Below are positions 52,271 to 60,508 of a stretch of DNA of 64,000 nt, piece by piece (the stretch's first letter is position 1; every line of letters starts with the position of its first letter). The translations under genes and the position numbers were made by a program. Below the pieces are notes generated by a model, which was not told the origin of the DNA, made no database searches, and worked only from the letters and a program-made list of their open reading frames with translations. Origin of the DNA: Verrucomicrobia bacterium Tous-C9LFEB (GTDB lineage Bacteria > Verrucomicrobiota > Verrucomicrobiia > Methylacidiphilales > UBA1321); NCBI GenBank assembly GCA_002304345.1, contig NEUU01000002.1, positions 186,001 to 250,000 on the forward strand. The letters run 5' to 3'.

Positions 52271-52322
52271 CTGTAGGACGGCTCGGTGAGCCGCCGCGGC
52301 GCTTCACCGAAGCGCCCTACAG
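52271..52322. repeat. 52-base double-hairpin repeat (family A)
   Basis: Hairpin 1 GACGGCTC-GGT-GAGCCGCC carries one A-C mismatch; hairpin 2 is GGCGCTTC-ACC-GAAGCGCC. Ends CTGTAGG and CCTACAG. It lies downstream of the ECF42-type sigma gene. Confidence 0.9.
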
Positions 52323-52411
52323 AAAACCGCCAAGGCATCGGCATTCGATACTGCTCACGATACAGTAAACGACTCCAAGGTACTCACCATCCAAACCAAA
52401 AAACGTTTTAA

Positions 52412-53734
52412 TCATCCCCTCGACTTTTCCTCCACCGCCGACCGCGAGGCGCAGTCCTGCAAGCGCCGCGCCAGAAACGCGCGCTCGGATTTGATTTCCG
52501 CCAGCTCGAGCGACTTGCGGTAATGATCCGCCGCCACGCCGAAATGGTGCAGGCGCGATTCGAGTTCCCCGAGCACGGCGTGCAGCAGGTAGTACGACTC
52601 CAGCTTGTCGAGATCGCGAATGGCCGCCACCGCGTCGAGTCCGGCTTGCGGTCCCTGCACATGCGAAATCACAATGGCACGGTTCAACGCCACGACGGGC
52701 GACAGGTCCGATTCCACCAGCCGGTCGTACAGCGACAGGATGCGGGGCCAGTCGGTCGATTCGTAATCCGGCGCCATGGTGTGACAGGCGGCGATGCCGG
52801 ACTGGAGATGGTAAGTCGTCATCTCCGCCCCGGCCGCCGACTTGGCGAGATGAAACAGGCCGCGTGCAATGCGAGCGCGATCCCATTGCGTGCGGTCCTG
52901 CTCCTGCAAGCGCAACAGATTGCCGTCGTCATCCACGCGGCTGGGAAAACGCGCCGCATTCAGGAGCATCAGGGCAAGCAGCGCGTGCGTCTTGGGTTGA
53001 TTACCCGCGGCGTGCTCGGCCAGCAGTGAAGTCAACCGGATTGCCTCGAAACAAATTTCTTCCCGCACCAACCGTTCGCCGCTCGAGGCTTTGTAGCCCT
53101 CGTTGAAAAGCAGGTAGAGCGCCTGCAACACGACCTCCAACCGTCGTGACAATTCCGCGCCGGTGGGAATCTCGAAGGGAATCCCCGCGTCGCGGATTTT
53201 CTGCTTCGCGCGGGTCAGACGCTTCGCGATGCTGGCCTCGGTGGTGAGAAACGCGCGGCTGATTTCCGTCACATTAAAACCGCAAAGCGTTTTCAGCGCG
53301 AGCGCCACTTGCGACTCCGCCGGGATCAGGGGATGACAGCAAACGAACATCAAGCGCAAGCGGTCGTCGCTAATCTCCTGCTCGAGCGAGACGGCCGCAT
53401 CGGGCGTCGTGCCGGGCTGCTCCATCAACCGGATGATTTCCGGTTCCTTGTCGCGGAAATTCTTCTCGCGGCGCACCACGTCGAGCGCGAGATTGCGCGA
53501 CGCGCGCAAAATCCACGCGGAAGGATTATCCGGAATGCCATAGAACGGCCACGTCTTCAACGCGCGAATCAGCGCCTCCTGCACCACATCCTCGACCAGC
53601 GTGAGATGTTCGATACCGAAGATGCGCGTGAGAATGGCGATCATCTTTCCCGATTCGTGCCGGAAAAGATGCTCGACCGCCCGGGAGACTTCCCCCGGCG
53701 GTGCGACGGGCGTTTTGGCTTCCGGCAGGCTCAC
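52412..53734 (-). CDS. ECF42-type RNA polymerase sigma factor with C-terminal TPR-like extension
   Basis: 440 residues if translation begins at GTG 53734, whose GTGA overlaps the stop of the upstream DGPF gene; the ATG at 53791 would overlap that gene by 61 bases. Region 2 (about 15-85, EDVVQEALIRALKTWPFYGI, NPSAWILRASRNLALDVVRR) and region 4 (about 115-170, LCGFNVTEISRAFLTTEASI) are followed by a roughly 250-residue helical TPR-like extension. QALYLLFNEGYKASSG is a hallmark of this group (DUF6596/ECF42). These sigma factors are regularly encoded with DGPF (YCII-like) proteins, as here, and the C-terminal extension regulates activity in place of an anti-sigma factor. Confidence 0.9.
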   Translation of the reverse strand: MSLPEAKTPVAPPGEVSRAVEHLFRHESGKMIAILTRIFGIEHLTLVEDVVQEALIRALKTWPFYGIPDNPSAWILRASRNLALDVVRREKNFRDKEPEIIRLMEQPGTTPDAAVSLEQEISDDRLRLMFVCCHPLIPAESQVALALKTLCGFNVTEISRAFLTTEASIAKRLTRAKQKIRDAGIPFEIPTGAELSRRLEVVLQALYLLFNEGYKASSGERLVREEICFEAIRLTSLLAEHAAGNQPKTHALLALMLLNAARFPSRVDDDGNLLRLQEQDRTQWDRARIARGLFHLAKSAAGAEMTTYHLQSGIAACHTMAPDYESTDWPRILSLYDRLVESDLSPVVALNRAIVISHVQGPQAGLDAVAAIRDLDKLESYYLLHAVLGELESRLHHFGVAADHYRKSLELAEIKSERAFLARRLQDCASRSAVEEKSRG

Positions 53735-54144
53735 GCGCTGGCGAGTTGTTCTTCCCGCGCGGCCTCGCGGACCAAGTTCGCCATCGGACATTCCTCCGCG
53801 AGAGGGCGCACTTCAATCGTCACGCCATAGCGCAGATTCGGACTGGTGCGCGCGATCTGGATCGCCTCTTCGAGGCTGCCCGCCTTGAGGATCATGAAGC
53901 CGCCAATGAGTTCCTTCGACTCCGTGAATGGGCCATCCATCATGACGGTTTCCGGCTGGCTCGTAACCACCGCTCCCGAACGCGCCAGCGGGCGTCCACT
54001 GACGACCCTCTCCTGCGCGGCAAGCCGATCGTACCACGCGTTGCATTGGTTCCAGACGGCTTGAAGTTCCGACGCGGACAAGCGGTTGTACCATTCGTCG
54101 CTGCGGAAGATCATCAGATACTCATTTTGTGTGGGGGTGCTCAT
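53731..54144 (-). CDS. DGPF-domain (YCII-related) protein 1
   Basis: 137 residues from the ATG at 54144 (AAGGAAA upstream). MIFRSDEWYNRLSASELQAV opens a ferredoxin-like YCII fold. The diagnostic motif MDGPFTESKELIGGFMI is at about 68-84, and EVRPLAEECPMA closes it. The molecular role of the family is not established; it is a standard partner of ECF42 sigma factors. It is coupled to the sigma gene by the GTGA overlap. Confidence 0.88.
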   Translation of the reverse strand: MSTPTQNEYLMIFRSDEWYNRLSASELQAVWNQCNAWYDRLAAQERVVSGRPLARSGAVVTSQPETVMMDGPFTESKELIGGFMILKAGSLEEAIQIARTSPNLRYGVTIEVRPLAEECPMANLVREAAREEQLASA

Positions 54145-54166
54145 TTCGTTTCCTTTCTGGTTTCGA

Positions 54167-54526
54167 TTAGATTTCGACGATGACCTTGAACCCGCCATAG
54201 AGCATGCGTTTGCAGTCGAAGGGCATCGACTTGCCGCACATCGCGGCGAGTCGCGGGTCCTTCATGATCTTCGCGTTGGCGCGATCCCGATGGGCACGCG
54301 ATTTGTAGGTGATCCACGAAAAGACCACCGTCTCGCCCGCCTTGAGCTTGATCCCGCGCGGGAAGGGCAATCCCACTTTCACATCGAGATCATCCGCCAC
54401 ACATTCGCGGTAGTCCAAGGCCCCGTATTCGCGCCAGATCTTGCTCGCCTTTTTCGCCATGCGCCGATACGCATCGATATTGCGTTTCGGCACGGGCACG
54501 ACAAAGCCATCGACATAGTGCGCCAT
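54167..54526 (-). CDS. DUF1428 family protein
   Basis: 119 residues from the ATG at 54526, with a perfect AAGGAGG. MAHYVDGFVVPVPKRNIDAY, then KASKIWREYGALDYRECVAD, VVFSWITYKSRAHRD and FDCKRMLYGGFKVIVE are the consecutive blocks of the DUF1428 (dimeric alpha-beta barrel-like) family. Function unknown. It is found in ECF42-controlled clusters with DGPF proteins and lies between two of them here. Confidence 0.88.
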   Translation of the reverse strand: MAHYVDGFVVPVPKRNIDAYRRMAKKASKIWREYGALDYRECVADDLDVKVGLPFPRGIKLKAGETVVFSWITYKSRAHRDRANAKIMKDPRLAAMCGKSMPFDCKRMLYGGFKVIVEI

Positions 54527-54536
54527 GATCGCCTCC

Positions 54537-54941
54537 TTACGCCTGGGCGGCGAGTTGCGCTTCCGCCGCCTTGGCCATGGGACACATCTCGGCCACCTGC
54601 CGCACTTCCACCTTCGCGCCATATTTCAATCCCGGACATTCCTTCGCGATGGCGACGGCCTCGTCGAAATTCTTCACCGACAGCAGGAAGTAACCGCCGA
54701 TGGCTTCCTTTGATTCCGCGAACGGTCCATCCGCCACCACACCGTCCCGCTTGCCTGTGACCATGCGGCCTTCGGGTTCGAGGGGATTTCCCGCAAGCGC
54801 CTTGCCCTGCTCGGAGAGGCGATTGAACCAGGCCATCCATTGATTCGCCACGGTCTGCATTTCCTCCGGGGAAAGTTCCTTGCACCAGTCGTTGCCACGA
54901 AAGATGAGCATGTATTCGGATTTGTTGTTTTGTGCCGTCAT
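54537..54941 (-). CDS. DGPF-domain (YCII-related) protein 2
   Basis: 134 residues, a paralogue of the neighbour at 53731: EYMLIFRGNDWCKELSPEEM, then VADGPFAESKEAIGGYFLL and EVRQVAEMCPMAKA. Shine-Dalgarno AAAGGAAAA precedes the ATG. Two DGPF copies flanking a DUF1428 gene suggest local duplication within the sigma factor's operon. Confidence 0.88.
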   Translation of the reverse strand: MTAQNNKSEYMLIFRGNDWCKELSPEEMQTVANQWMAWFNRLSEQGKALAGNPLEPEGRMVTGKRDGVVADGPFAESKEAIGGYFLLSVKNFDEAVAIAKECPGLKYGAKVEVRQVAEMCPMAKAAEAQLAAQA

Positions 54942-55025
54942 GGTTTTTCCTTTTTTTGGTTCAGGTTGATGTCGTCGTTCTGAAGTAAGACGAATGACCG
55001 CTGTTTCTCAGGACAAGTCTTTCGG

Positions 55026-55565
55026 TTATTTTCGCGCTGCCGCGGCAGAGACGATTTTCAAATTGGCGAAACCTTGCTCGAACTGATCCCCGCACATCTT
55101 CTCGCAGCTCATGACGAGACCCATGGCCTTGCTCATGAAATTGTTTTTCCCGTACATGGTCCACGAGACCACGGTTTGATCTCCCTCGGGCTTGAAAGTG
55201 AATTCCACCGTGTTGGTCCCTTGGAATGGCTTGAGGAATTCGAGCTTGAACACCACGAGTTCGCTCGGCCGGCTTTCCGTGATCGTCATTGCCCCCTCGC
55301 CGACCTGATTATTTCCAGCCCAGCGCAAAATTGCGCCCACGCCGGAAATCGGCCCCTCGAAAGCGTACTTCGCGTTCGGGTCCAGCTTCGCCCACGGCGA
55401 CCACGAATTCCAATTCGCCAGATTATTCACCTGCTCAAAAACAATCGGCGCGGCGGCGGGAATTGTCGCCGTGCGGGTGACGCGGAATTCATCCGGCCGC
55501 GAGACAATCACGATCACAAGAATGACGAGGAGGACAACAAGACCGATGAGGATTTTAATGAGCAT
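55026..55565 (-). CDS. SRPBCC (START-like) family protein with membrane anchor
   Basis: 179 residues from the ATG at 55565 (AAGGAAG upstream); the frame is open to 55604. An N-terminal transmembrane helix (about 3-22, LIGLVVLLVILVIVIVS) is followed by a polyketide-cyclase/SRPBCC domain: ATIPAAAPIVFEQVNNLANW, WSPWAKLDPNAKY, a glycine-rich centre, and VSWTMYGKNNF. These domains bind hydrophobic ligands; the ligand here is unknown. First gene of the likely transcription unit SRPBCC-DGPF-DUF1428-DGPF-ECF42 sigma. Confidence 0.85.
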   Translation of the reverse strand: MLIKILIGLVVLLVILVIVIVSRPDEFRVTRTATIPAAAPIVFEQVNNLANWNSWSPWAKLDPNAKYAFEGPISGVGAILRWAGNNQVGEGAMTITESRPSELVVFKLEFLKPFQGTNTVEFTFKPEGDQTVVSWTMYGKNNFMSKAMGLVMSCEKMCGDQFEQGFANLKIVSAAAARK

Positions 55566-56002
55566 GAGATTCTTCCTTGGTATGAGGTTCGTATTTTTGA
55601 GCACGGAATGAACCGGATCGTCCGGCCCATAGTAAGACGAACGGACAAGTCAATCCGGGACACATTCGCCCTCTTTTTTGGCGAAGTCCAGTGGCCGAGA
55701 CCGGAATGGAGGCGTTATGAAAATCTTTAAAAATACGGGGACTTTTTCGCTGGAATTCTTATCAAATCTCGCTCCTGAACTCGGCACAAACCGGATCGCG
55801 CACAATGCCTTCCATTTATACCCACACGGCGATCTTACTCCTCAACACAGTGCGTATAAAGGAATGGCCTGCAGCCCGGTGAGTTTTTAGGCTCTGGAAG
55901 AATCTCCGTTTTCCCCTTGACTCTGGCACGGAATTAGAGAAACTCGCACCTCTCGATTGACACCGACCCTGCGCTGCAGGACGCGTCGCCAATCACTGAA
56001 AA
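55566..56002. other. Intergenic region before tRNA-Arg
   Basis: 437 bases. It should contain the promoter of the SRPBCC-sigma cluster (leftward) and of the tRNA (rightward). One small frame at 55717-55890 (57 residues, MKIFKNTGTFSLEFLSNLAP...) has GGAGG four bases before its ATG, but its product resembles nothing known, so it is left as a candidate only. No repeat is visible. Confidence 0.45.
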
Positions 56003-56076
56003 GGGCCCTTAGCTCAGCGGATTAGAGCGCCTGACTACGGATCAGGAGGCCAAAGGTTCGAATCCTTTAGGGCCCA
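56003..56076 (+). tRNA. tRNA-Arg (anticodon ACG)
   Basis: A 74-base cloverleaf: acceptor GGGCCCT pairs with AGGGCCC, the D-arm contains AGCTCAGCGGATTAGAGC, the anticodon stem CCTGA/TCAGG encloses the loop CTACGGA (anticodon ACG), and the T-arm contains GGTTCGAATCC. The 3' CCA is not encoded. ACG is the main arginine tRNA for CGN codons; its first base is normally deaminated to inosine. Confidence 0.95.
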
Positions 56077-56176
56077 CTTTCACTGGATCGGTTTTTCTTA
56101 CGACCGATTTTGTTTCCTCCACCTTCCCGCGGAATTCCCCTTCAGCCATCGGCATTTCTTGCCGATCTCCTTTCGC

Positions 56177-58090
56177 ATGGATTGGTTGGCCCAGGCGATG
56201 GGACATCATCAGCGCGGCGAGCTGACCCAAGCGGAACTTTTTTATCGGGAGGGATTGCGGAGTGATCCGCAGCATCCCGACGCCCTCCATTTGCTCGGTG
56301 TGTTGACGGCCCAGCGCGGTGATTGTGCCGCCGGAGCGGTCTTGATCCGGCAGGCTTTGACCGTGCAACCGGGTACGGCGGTCTTCGCGCAAAATCTGGC
56401 CGGAATTTTAGTCAATTTGTCGACCCAGCAGCGTCAGCAAGCGGATTACTCAGGAGCGGCCCAATCGCTGCGGGAAGCCATTCAGCTTGTACCCGAACAT
56501 TGGCAGGCGCGGGTGAACCTCGGCAATTTGCTGGCGGAATGTGGACGGTCCGAGGAAGCGGAAACGCATTTACGCGCCGCACGCCAGTTGGAACCGGCGC
56601 GGGCCGACGTGGCGTATTCGCTGGGATCGCTTTTGCTGCGGCGCGGTTTGGTGACGGAGAGCGAGGCGCTCCTGCGGCAGGCGTTATCCGATCCCACGCT
56701 CATCAATGCCACGCTGTGCAATCTCGCGCAATGTCTCAAGGATCAAGGCCGCGTGGAGGAAGCGCTCGCTTGCTACGAGGAAGCGTTGCAGCGACAACCG
56801 GAGTGGCCGGAAGTGGAAAGCAATCGCCTGAACCTGATGACCTATTCCGCCACGCTCACAGCTGAGGCCGTCGTAGAAGCGCATCGTGCATGGGGAGCGA
56901 AGATTAGCCGGCGCGCGGCCAATGAACGCGCGCCCTTTTCCTTTTCGCCATGGGATGGCCACCGTAAATTGCGCATTGGGTATGGCTCGCCGGATTTCCG
57001 GCGGCACGCGGTCTCCTATCTTTTTGAACCGCTGCTGGAAGCTCACGACCGCACACGCTTCGATTTTTTTTGCTACGCGTATACGCGACAATCCGATGAA
57101 GTGACGGGGCGGATGCAATCACACGGCGATACGTGGCGCTGTCTCGATGGGCTTCAAGATCGCGAGGCGGCAGCGTTGATTCGTCGCGATGAGCTCGACG
57201 TGTTTATCGATCTGGCCGGTCACACCGCTGGCAATCGGCTGCGCCTGCTGGCGCTCAAACCCGCCCCGGTGCTGGCCACGTATCTTGGTTATTCGCACTC
57301 GACAGGATTGCCGGAGATCGATTACCGGATCACCGACGCAGCGGCGGAACCTCCGGGCACGGAATCATTCCACAGCGAGACACTCCTCCGCTTGCCGCGC
57401 AGCCTGCTCTGCTATCAACCGCCCGAAGCCGCTCCAGAGGTCAGCCCCCTGCCAGCCAAGCACCAGGGACACGTGACATTCGGCAGCTTGAACCGTCTCG
57501 ACAAAGTGAATGAGCCGACGCTGGCGCTCTGGGGCGCCGTCTTGCGACGATGCGCCGGTTCGCATCTGCTGCTCAAGGCGACTCCGTTCGCGGACCCGGC
57601 TTTCCGCGCACAGTTTCTCGCGCGCCTGATGCCACACGGGATTGCAGCGCATCGGGTCGAGTTTGCGGAAAATAATCAACCGGTCGCGGTTCACTTGCGC
57701 CAATTTCATCGGGTCGATATTTCGCTCGATACGCATCCGTTCAGTGGCAGCACGACGACGATGGAATCGCTCTGGATGGGAGTGCCCGTGGTGACCTTGA
57801 CCGGCCCCAATTCCATGTCGCGCATGAGCGCTTCCTTTCTTCACGCCATTGATCTGGCTCACCCATGCATCGCCTCGTCCGAAGCTGAGTTCGTGGAAAA
57901 AGCGTGCACGCTCGCCGCGGATTTGGACGCGCTGGAAAGCTTGCGTGTTTCGCTGCGCGCCCGCATCGAGGCATCCGACCTGCGCCATCCCGCGAGTTTT
58001 GCGCACGCGATGGAATCCGCCTACGAAACGATGGTCAGGGAGAAGGGCTCGGCCCCCGGAATCACGCCTTCGGTCGCGTCGTGCGGTTGA
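56177..58090 (+). CDS. TPR-containing GT41 glycosyltransferase (O-GlcNAc transferase/SPINDLY-like)
   Basis: 637 residues from the ATG at 56177. Six or so TPR units fill residues 1-230 (AELFYREGLRSDPQHPDALH, HWQARVNLGNLLAECGRSEEA, LCNLAQCLKDQGRVEEALAC). The catalytic part follows, with LRIGYGSPDFRRHAVSYLFE, then GHTAGNRLRLLALKPAPVLA, TYLGYSHSTGLPEIDYRITD, FGSLNRLDKVNEPTLALW and the nucleotide-sugar region FSGSTTTMESLWMGVPVVTL. The family attaches GlcNAc, fucose or other sugars to Ser/Thr of proteins. The target is unknown. It overlaps the 3' end of the convergent glycosyltransferase gene by 29 bases. Confidence 0.92.
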   Translation: MDWLAQAMGHHQRGELTQAELFYREGLRSDPQHPDALHLLGVLTAQRGDCAAGAVLIRQALTVQPGTAVFAQNLAGILVNLSTQQRQQADYSGAAQSLREAIQLVPEHWQARVNLGNLLAECGRSEEAETHLRAARQLEPARADVAYSLGSLLLRRGLVTESEALLRQALSDPTLINATLCNLAQCLKDQGRVEEALACYEEALQRQPEWPEVESNRLNLMTYSATLTAEAVVEAHRAWGAKISRRAANERAPFSFSPWDGHRKLRIGYGSPDFRRHAVSYLFEPLLEAHDRTRFDFFCYAYTRQSDEVTGRMQSHGDTWRCLDGLQDREAAALIRRDELDVFIDLAGHTAGNRLRLLALKPAPVLATYLGYSHSTGLPEIDYRITDAAAEPPGTESFHSETLLRLPRSLLCYQPPEAAPEVSPLPAKHQGHVTFGSLNRLDKVNEPTLALWGAVLRRCAGSHLLLKATPFADPAFRAQFLARLMPHGIAAHRVEFAENNQPVAVHLRQFHRVDISLDTHPFSGSTTTMESLWMGVPVVTLTGPNSMSRMSASFLHAIDLAHPCIASSEAEFVEKACTLAADLDALESLRVSLRARIEASDLRHPASFAHAMESAYETMVREKGSAPGITPSVASCG

Positions 58091-58790
58091 GGATGCCCCA
58101 GTAGAAAATGGCCCAGAGCGCGTGGACGCCATCGCGCCACGTGATTTTCTTGCCTTCGTTATAATCGCGGCCCGTGTAGGTGATGGGAATTTCACAGACG
58201 CGATGGCGGCGATGAAAAAGCTTCATCGTCACCTCCACCTCGAAATCGAATTTGAACGACTGGATATCGAGCTGGCGCAGCACGTCGGTGCGGATCATTT
58301 TGAAACCGGTCTCCATGTCCGTGAGAATCGAGTCGGTCAGCACATTCACGAGAAAAGTGAGCAGCTTGTTGGCGAGGTAATGCCAGTAGAGAAACACCCG
58401 GTGCGGGCCGAGAAAACGCGAGCCGTAGACCGCATCGGTCCAGCCGTTTTCCAGGAGACGCAAGGCCACGGGATAATCCTCCGGGTGATATTCGAGATCC
58501 GCGTCCTGAATGATGACAAACTCCCCCGTCACCGCCGCCAACGCGGTGCGAATGCCCGCGCCCTTGCCCTGATTGGTCTCGTGGCGCAGCACGCGCACGA
58601 TGCCGGGATGTTGCGCGGCGAGATCGCGCAGCACGTTGGGGGTGAGATCGGTGGAGCAATCATCGACGATAACGATTTCCAGCGGACTGGGCGTGCGCAG
58701 GACACGCTCGACAATCAGACGGATGGTTTTTTCCTCGTTATAAACGGGAATGATGACCGACAGTCGGGCGGTGGATGGGGGTGGGTTCAT
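58062..58790 (-). CDS. Family 2 glycosyltransferase (dolichol-phosphate-mannose synthase-like)
   Basis: 242 residues. The GT-A fold starts LSVIIPVYNEEKTIRLIVER, with EIVIVDDCSTDLTP and the DXD-type metal motif in VIIQDADLEYHPEDY. MIRTDVLRQLDIQSFKFDFE and EIPITYTGRDYNEGKKI match the soluble DPMS/polyprenyl-phosphate glycosyltransferases. No transmembrane domain is present. It would transfer a sugar from a nucleotide donor to a lipid phosphate. Its start overlaps the stop of the neighbouring GT4 gene by 4 bases, so both are translated from one message. Confidence 0.92.
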   Translation of the reverse strand: MNPPPSTARLSVIIPVYNEEKTIRLIVERVLRTPSPLEIVIVDDCSTDLTPNVLRDLAAQHPGIVRVLRHETNQGKGAGIRTALAAVTGEFVIIQDADLEYHPEDYPVALRLLENGWTDAVYGSRFLGPHRVFLYWHYLANKLLTFLVNVLTDSILTDMETGFKMIRTDVLRQLDIQSFKFDFEVEVTMKLFHRRHRVCEIPITYTGRDYNEGKKITWRDGVHALWAIFYWGILNRTTRPKA

Positions 58791-59926
58791 GGAACAAAAA
58801 CGCGCACTAGGTTGTCATACACGTGGTCGATGGAAAAGTGTCTAGCGAAACATTCGCGCGCCCGCAAGCGTATCACGTCGCGCTCCGCCGCCGGGGTCTT
58901 AAACCATTGCCGCAACAAGGCCAACGTCCCCGCGACGGAATCCGGTTGCACGAAGCCCGCGCCGTCCTCCACGATCTCGCGCCAGATATTCACCTTGTCC
59001 GAGACCAAGGCGGGCGTCCCGCACGCGAGCGCTTCCGCCGCCGCGAGACAAAAATTCTCCTGATGCGAAGGGATGATAAACACCTCCGCGGCTCGAAGCG
59101 CCCCCCATTTCACCTCTCCCTCGAGCATGCCGGTGAAGTGCACCCGCGTCTGCAAGTCGTCGGGCATCAGATCGCGCAGCCGGGGTTCGAGTTGATCCGT
59201 ATCGGGACCAGCAAAAACGAGAGAAACGCCCTCCACCTCCGCACCGAATTGCGCAAAAGCCTGCGCCAGCAGATCGCATCCTTTCTTCAAGTGAACCCGA
59301 CCGAAATAGAGAATGAAGGGTTGCCCCATCAACTGCGGAAAGCGATCCTGAAACGCCGCGAGCTGCGCGGCCGCCCGGTCCGGTGGCGGTTCGATTCCCG
59401 CGCCCACTACCACCTCGCGGACGTTGTAGGGGCGAAACGTCTGATGACTATTGCGACGTTCTTCCTCGGCCGTAAAGCAGACGGCCGCCGCACTCTGGCA
59501 AACGAGATGTTCCAGCGGCCAATAGGCGGCCTTCTTCAGATACTTCACCGGCTCCTGATCCTTGAACCAGGCATCGAGCATCCCGTGGGGAAAAATCGCG
59601 TGCGGCGTCGATCCATAAGCCAACCCCCGCCACGCGCCCCAACTGCTGTATTGCCAAAGACCGTGCATCACCACCGCGTCATAAAATTCGGAATGCACCC
59701 GCAACCACGGTTTCAAACGCGGGGTAAACCCGTACGTGCCGCGTGCCGGACCGAGCGCCTGCACCGGCCCCGGCCATTCGCGCAACCACGGAGCCTCCGG
59801 CGCATCGAGCGTACACACGACGGCCTCGTGACCACGCCGTTGTCCCGCGCGGACGAGATGACGCACCATGCCGACGATGCCGCCCTCGCGCGGGTCCAGG
59901 GAACGAATGGTGTGCAGGAGTTTCAT
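58787..59926 (-). CDS. Family 4 glycosyltransferase
   Basis: 379 residues from the ATG at 59926; the longer frame to 60025 runs into a repeat and is rejected. MKLLHTIRSLDPREGGIVGM is the typical N-terminal Rossmann half with the acceptor-binding glycine loop. The C-terminal half has ILYFGRVHLKKGCDLLAQAF (nucleotide-binding strand and GRxxxKKG) and EVFIIPSHQENFCLAAAEAL, the EX7E retaining motif of GT4. It probably adds a sugar to a polysaccharide or glycolipid. It is coupled to the GT2 gene downstream. Confidence 0.92.
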   Translation of the reverse strand: MKLLHTIRSLDPREGGIVGMVRHLVRAGQRRGHEAVVCTLDAPEAPWLREWPGPVQALGPARGTYGFTPRLKPWLRVHSEFYDAVVMHGLWQYSSWGAWRGLAYGSTPHAIFPHGMLDAWFKDQEPVKYLKKAAYWPLEHLVCQSAAAVCFTAEEERRNSHQTFRPYNVREVVVGAGIEPPPDRAAAQLAAFQDRFPQLMGQPFILYFGRVHLKKGCDLLAQAFAQFGAEVEGVSLVFAGPDTDQLEPRLRDLMPDDLQTRVHFTGMLEGEVKWGALRAAEVFIIPSHQENFCLAAAEALACGTPALVSDKVNIWREIVEDGAGFVQPDSVAGTLALLRQWFKTPAAERDVIRLRARECFARHFSIDHVYDNLVRVFVP

Positions 59927-60000
59927 GCCAGCCGGGGTTTGCCCGATGGTGGCGAGAAAAGGGGCGGCGTGTAAAGCGCAACCTGACTGGGATCGCAAAC

Positions 60001-60212
60001 AGGTGCTACCCTCTTGATAGGGCATTACTAACGAGTAATGCTCTCGAATGCCTGTGCCTTGTTGTAGGACGGGACTGTGTCCCGTCGCGGCGGTTCACAG
60101 AACCGCCCTACAGGATGAGTTCTGGAATGAAATCAATATATGGTAGCAATGCCCTATCAAGAGGGAATGGGAACGTGCGGTAGCACCGCGCAGCGCCGGG
60201 GGGGTGTGAAAA
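60001..60212. repeat. Family B palindrome (copy 3) split by a family A repeat
   Basis: The left part 60001-60030 (GCTACC-CTCTTGATAGGGCATTA) and the right part about 60141-60209 (GGTAGCAATGCCCTATCAAG onward) are inverted, and the right part continues into the GGGAACGTGCGGTAGC and AGCGCCGGGGGGGTGTGA arm shared with 4802. The left part lacks about 15 bases present on the right (GCACGTTCCC...), and the outer arm on the left is gone. The segment between contains a complete family A element at 60062-60113. Confidence 0.8.
60062..60113. repeat. 52-base double-hairpin repeat (family A), loop-covariant copy
   Basis: Hairpins GACGGGAC-TGT-GTCCCGTC and GGCGGTTC-ACA-GAACCGCC. Compared with the other copies both triloops changed together (GGT/ACC to TGT/ACA), which preserves their complementarity. 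The outer CCTACAG end is intact and the other reads TTGTAGG. It is nested inside the family B element. Confidence 0.9.
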
Positions 60213-60508
60213 GGAATTCGATGATCTCAATCGAATCTGCCCTAAAAAAGCGAGGCGCGCCAGGAGGCGCGCCGTCGGAAAGTCGATTCAATCGCTTGTG
60301 TGATTCGGTTGCTTATTTTATTTGCTCGATAGTCGACTTTCTACAAAGGTCATCGGTAGAAAAAGAGATTCAATAAAGGTTTTTTTTAGCGCAAAATTTT
60401 TCCCGTTCCGGCACGATAGTATAAGTCTGCGTGAGGTGACTTCCCCTAGATGAAGCCATTCCCGCGCGCGGTTAATTTTGCCGGTCGGGAAATCAAGGAG
60501 ACGACGCC
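60213..60508. other. AT-rich intergenic region upstream of the cNMP-FHA gene
   Basis: No gene recognised. A GAGGCGCGCC-AGGA-GGCGCGCC inverted repeat is present near 60251-60272. The region becomes AT-rich around 60340-60420 and probably contains the promoter of the downstream gene. The ATG at 60509 follows a weak AAGGAG. Confidence 0.45.

Noticed and set aside
56003..56076. tRNA-Arg as an integration site
   Set aside because: No integrase gene and no repeat of the tRNA 3' end elsewhere in the window.
40927..60113. Dispersed repeats considered as a CRISPR array
   Set aside because: The copies are far apart, palindromic and in both orientations, with no regular spacers and no cas genes in the window.
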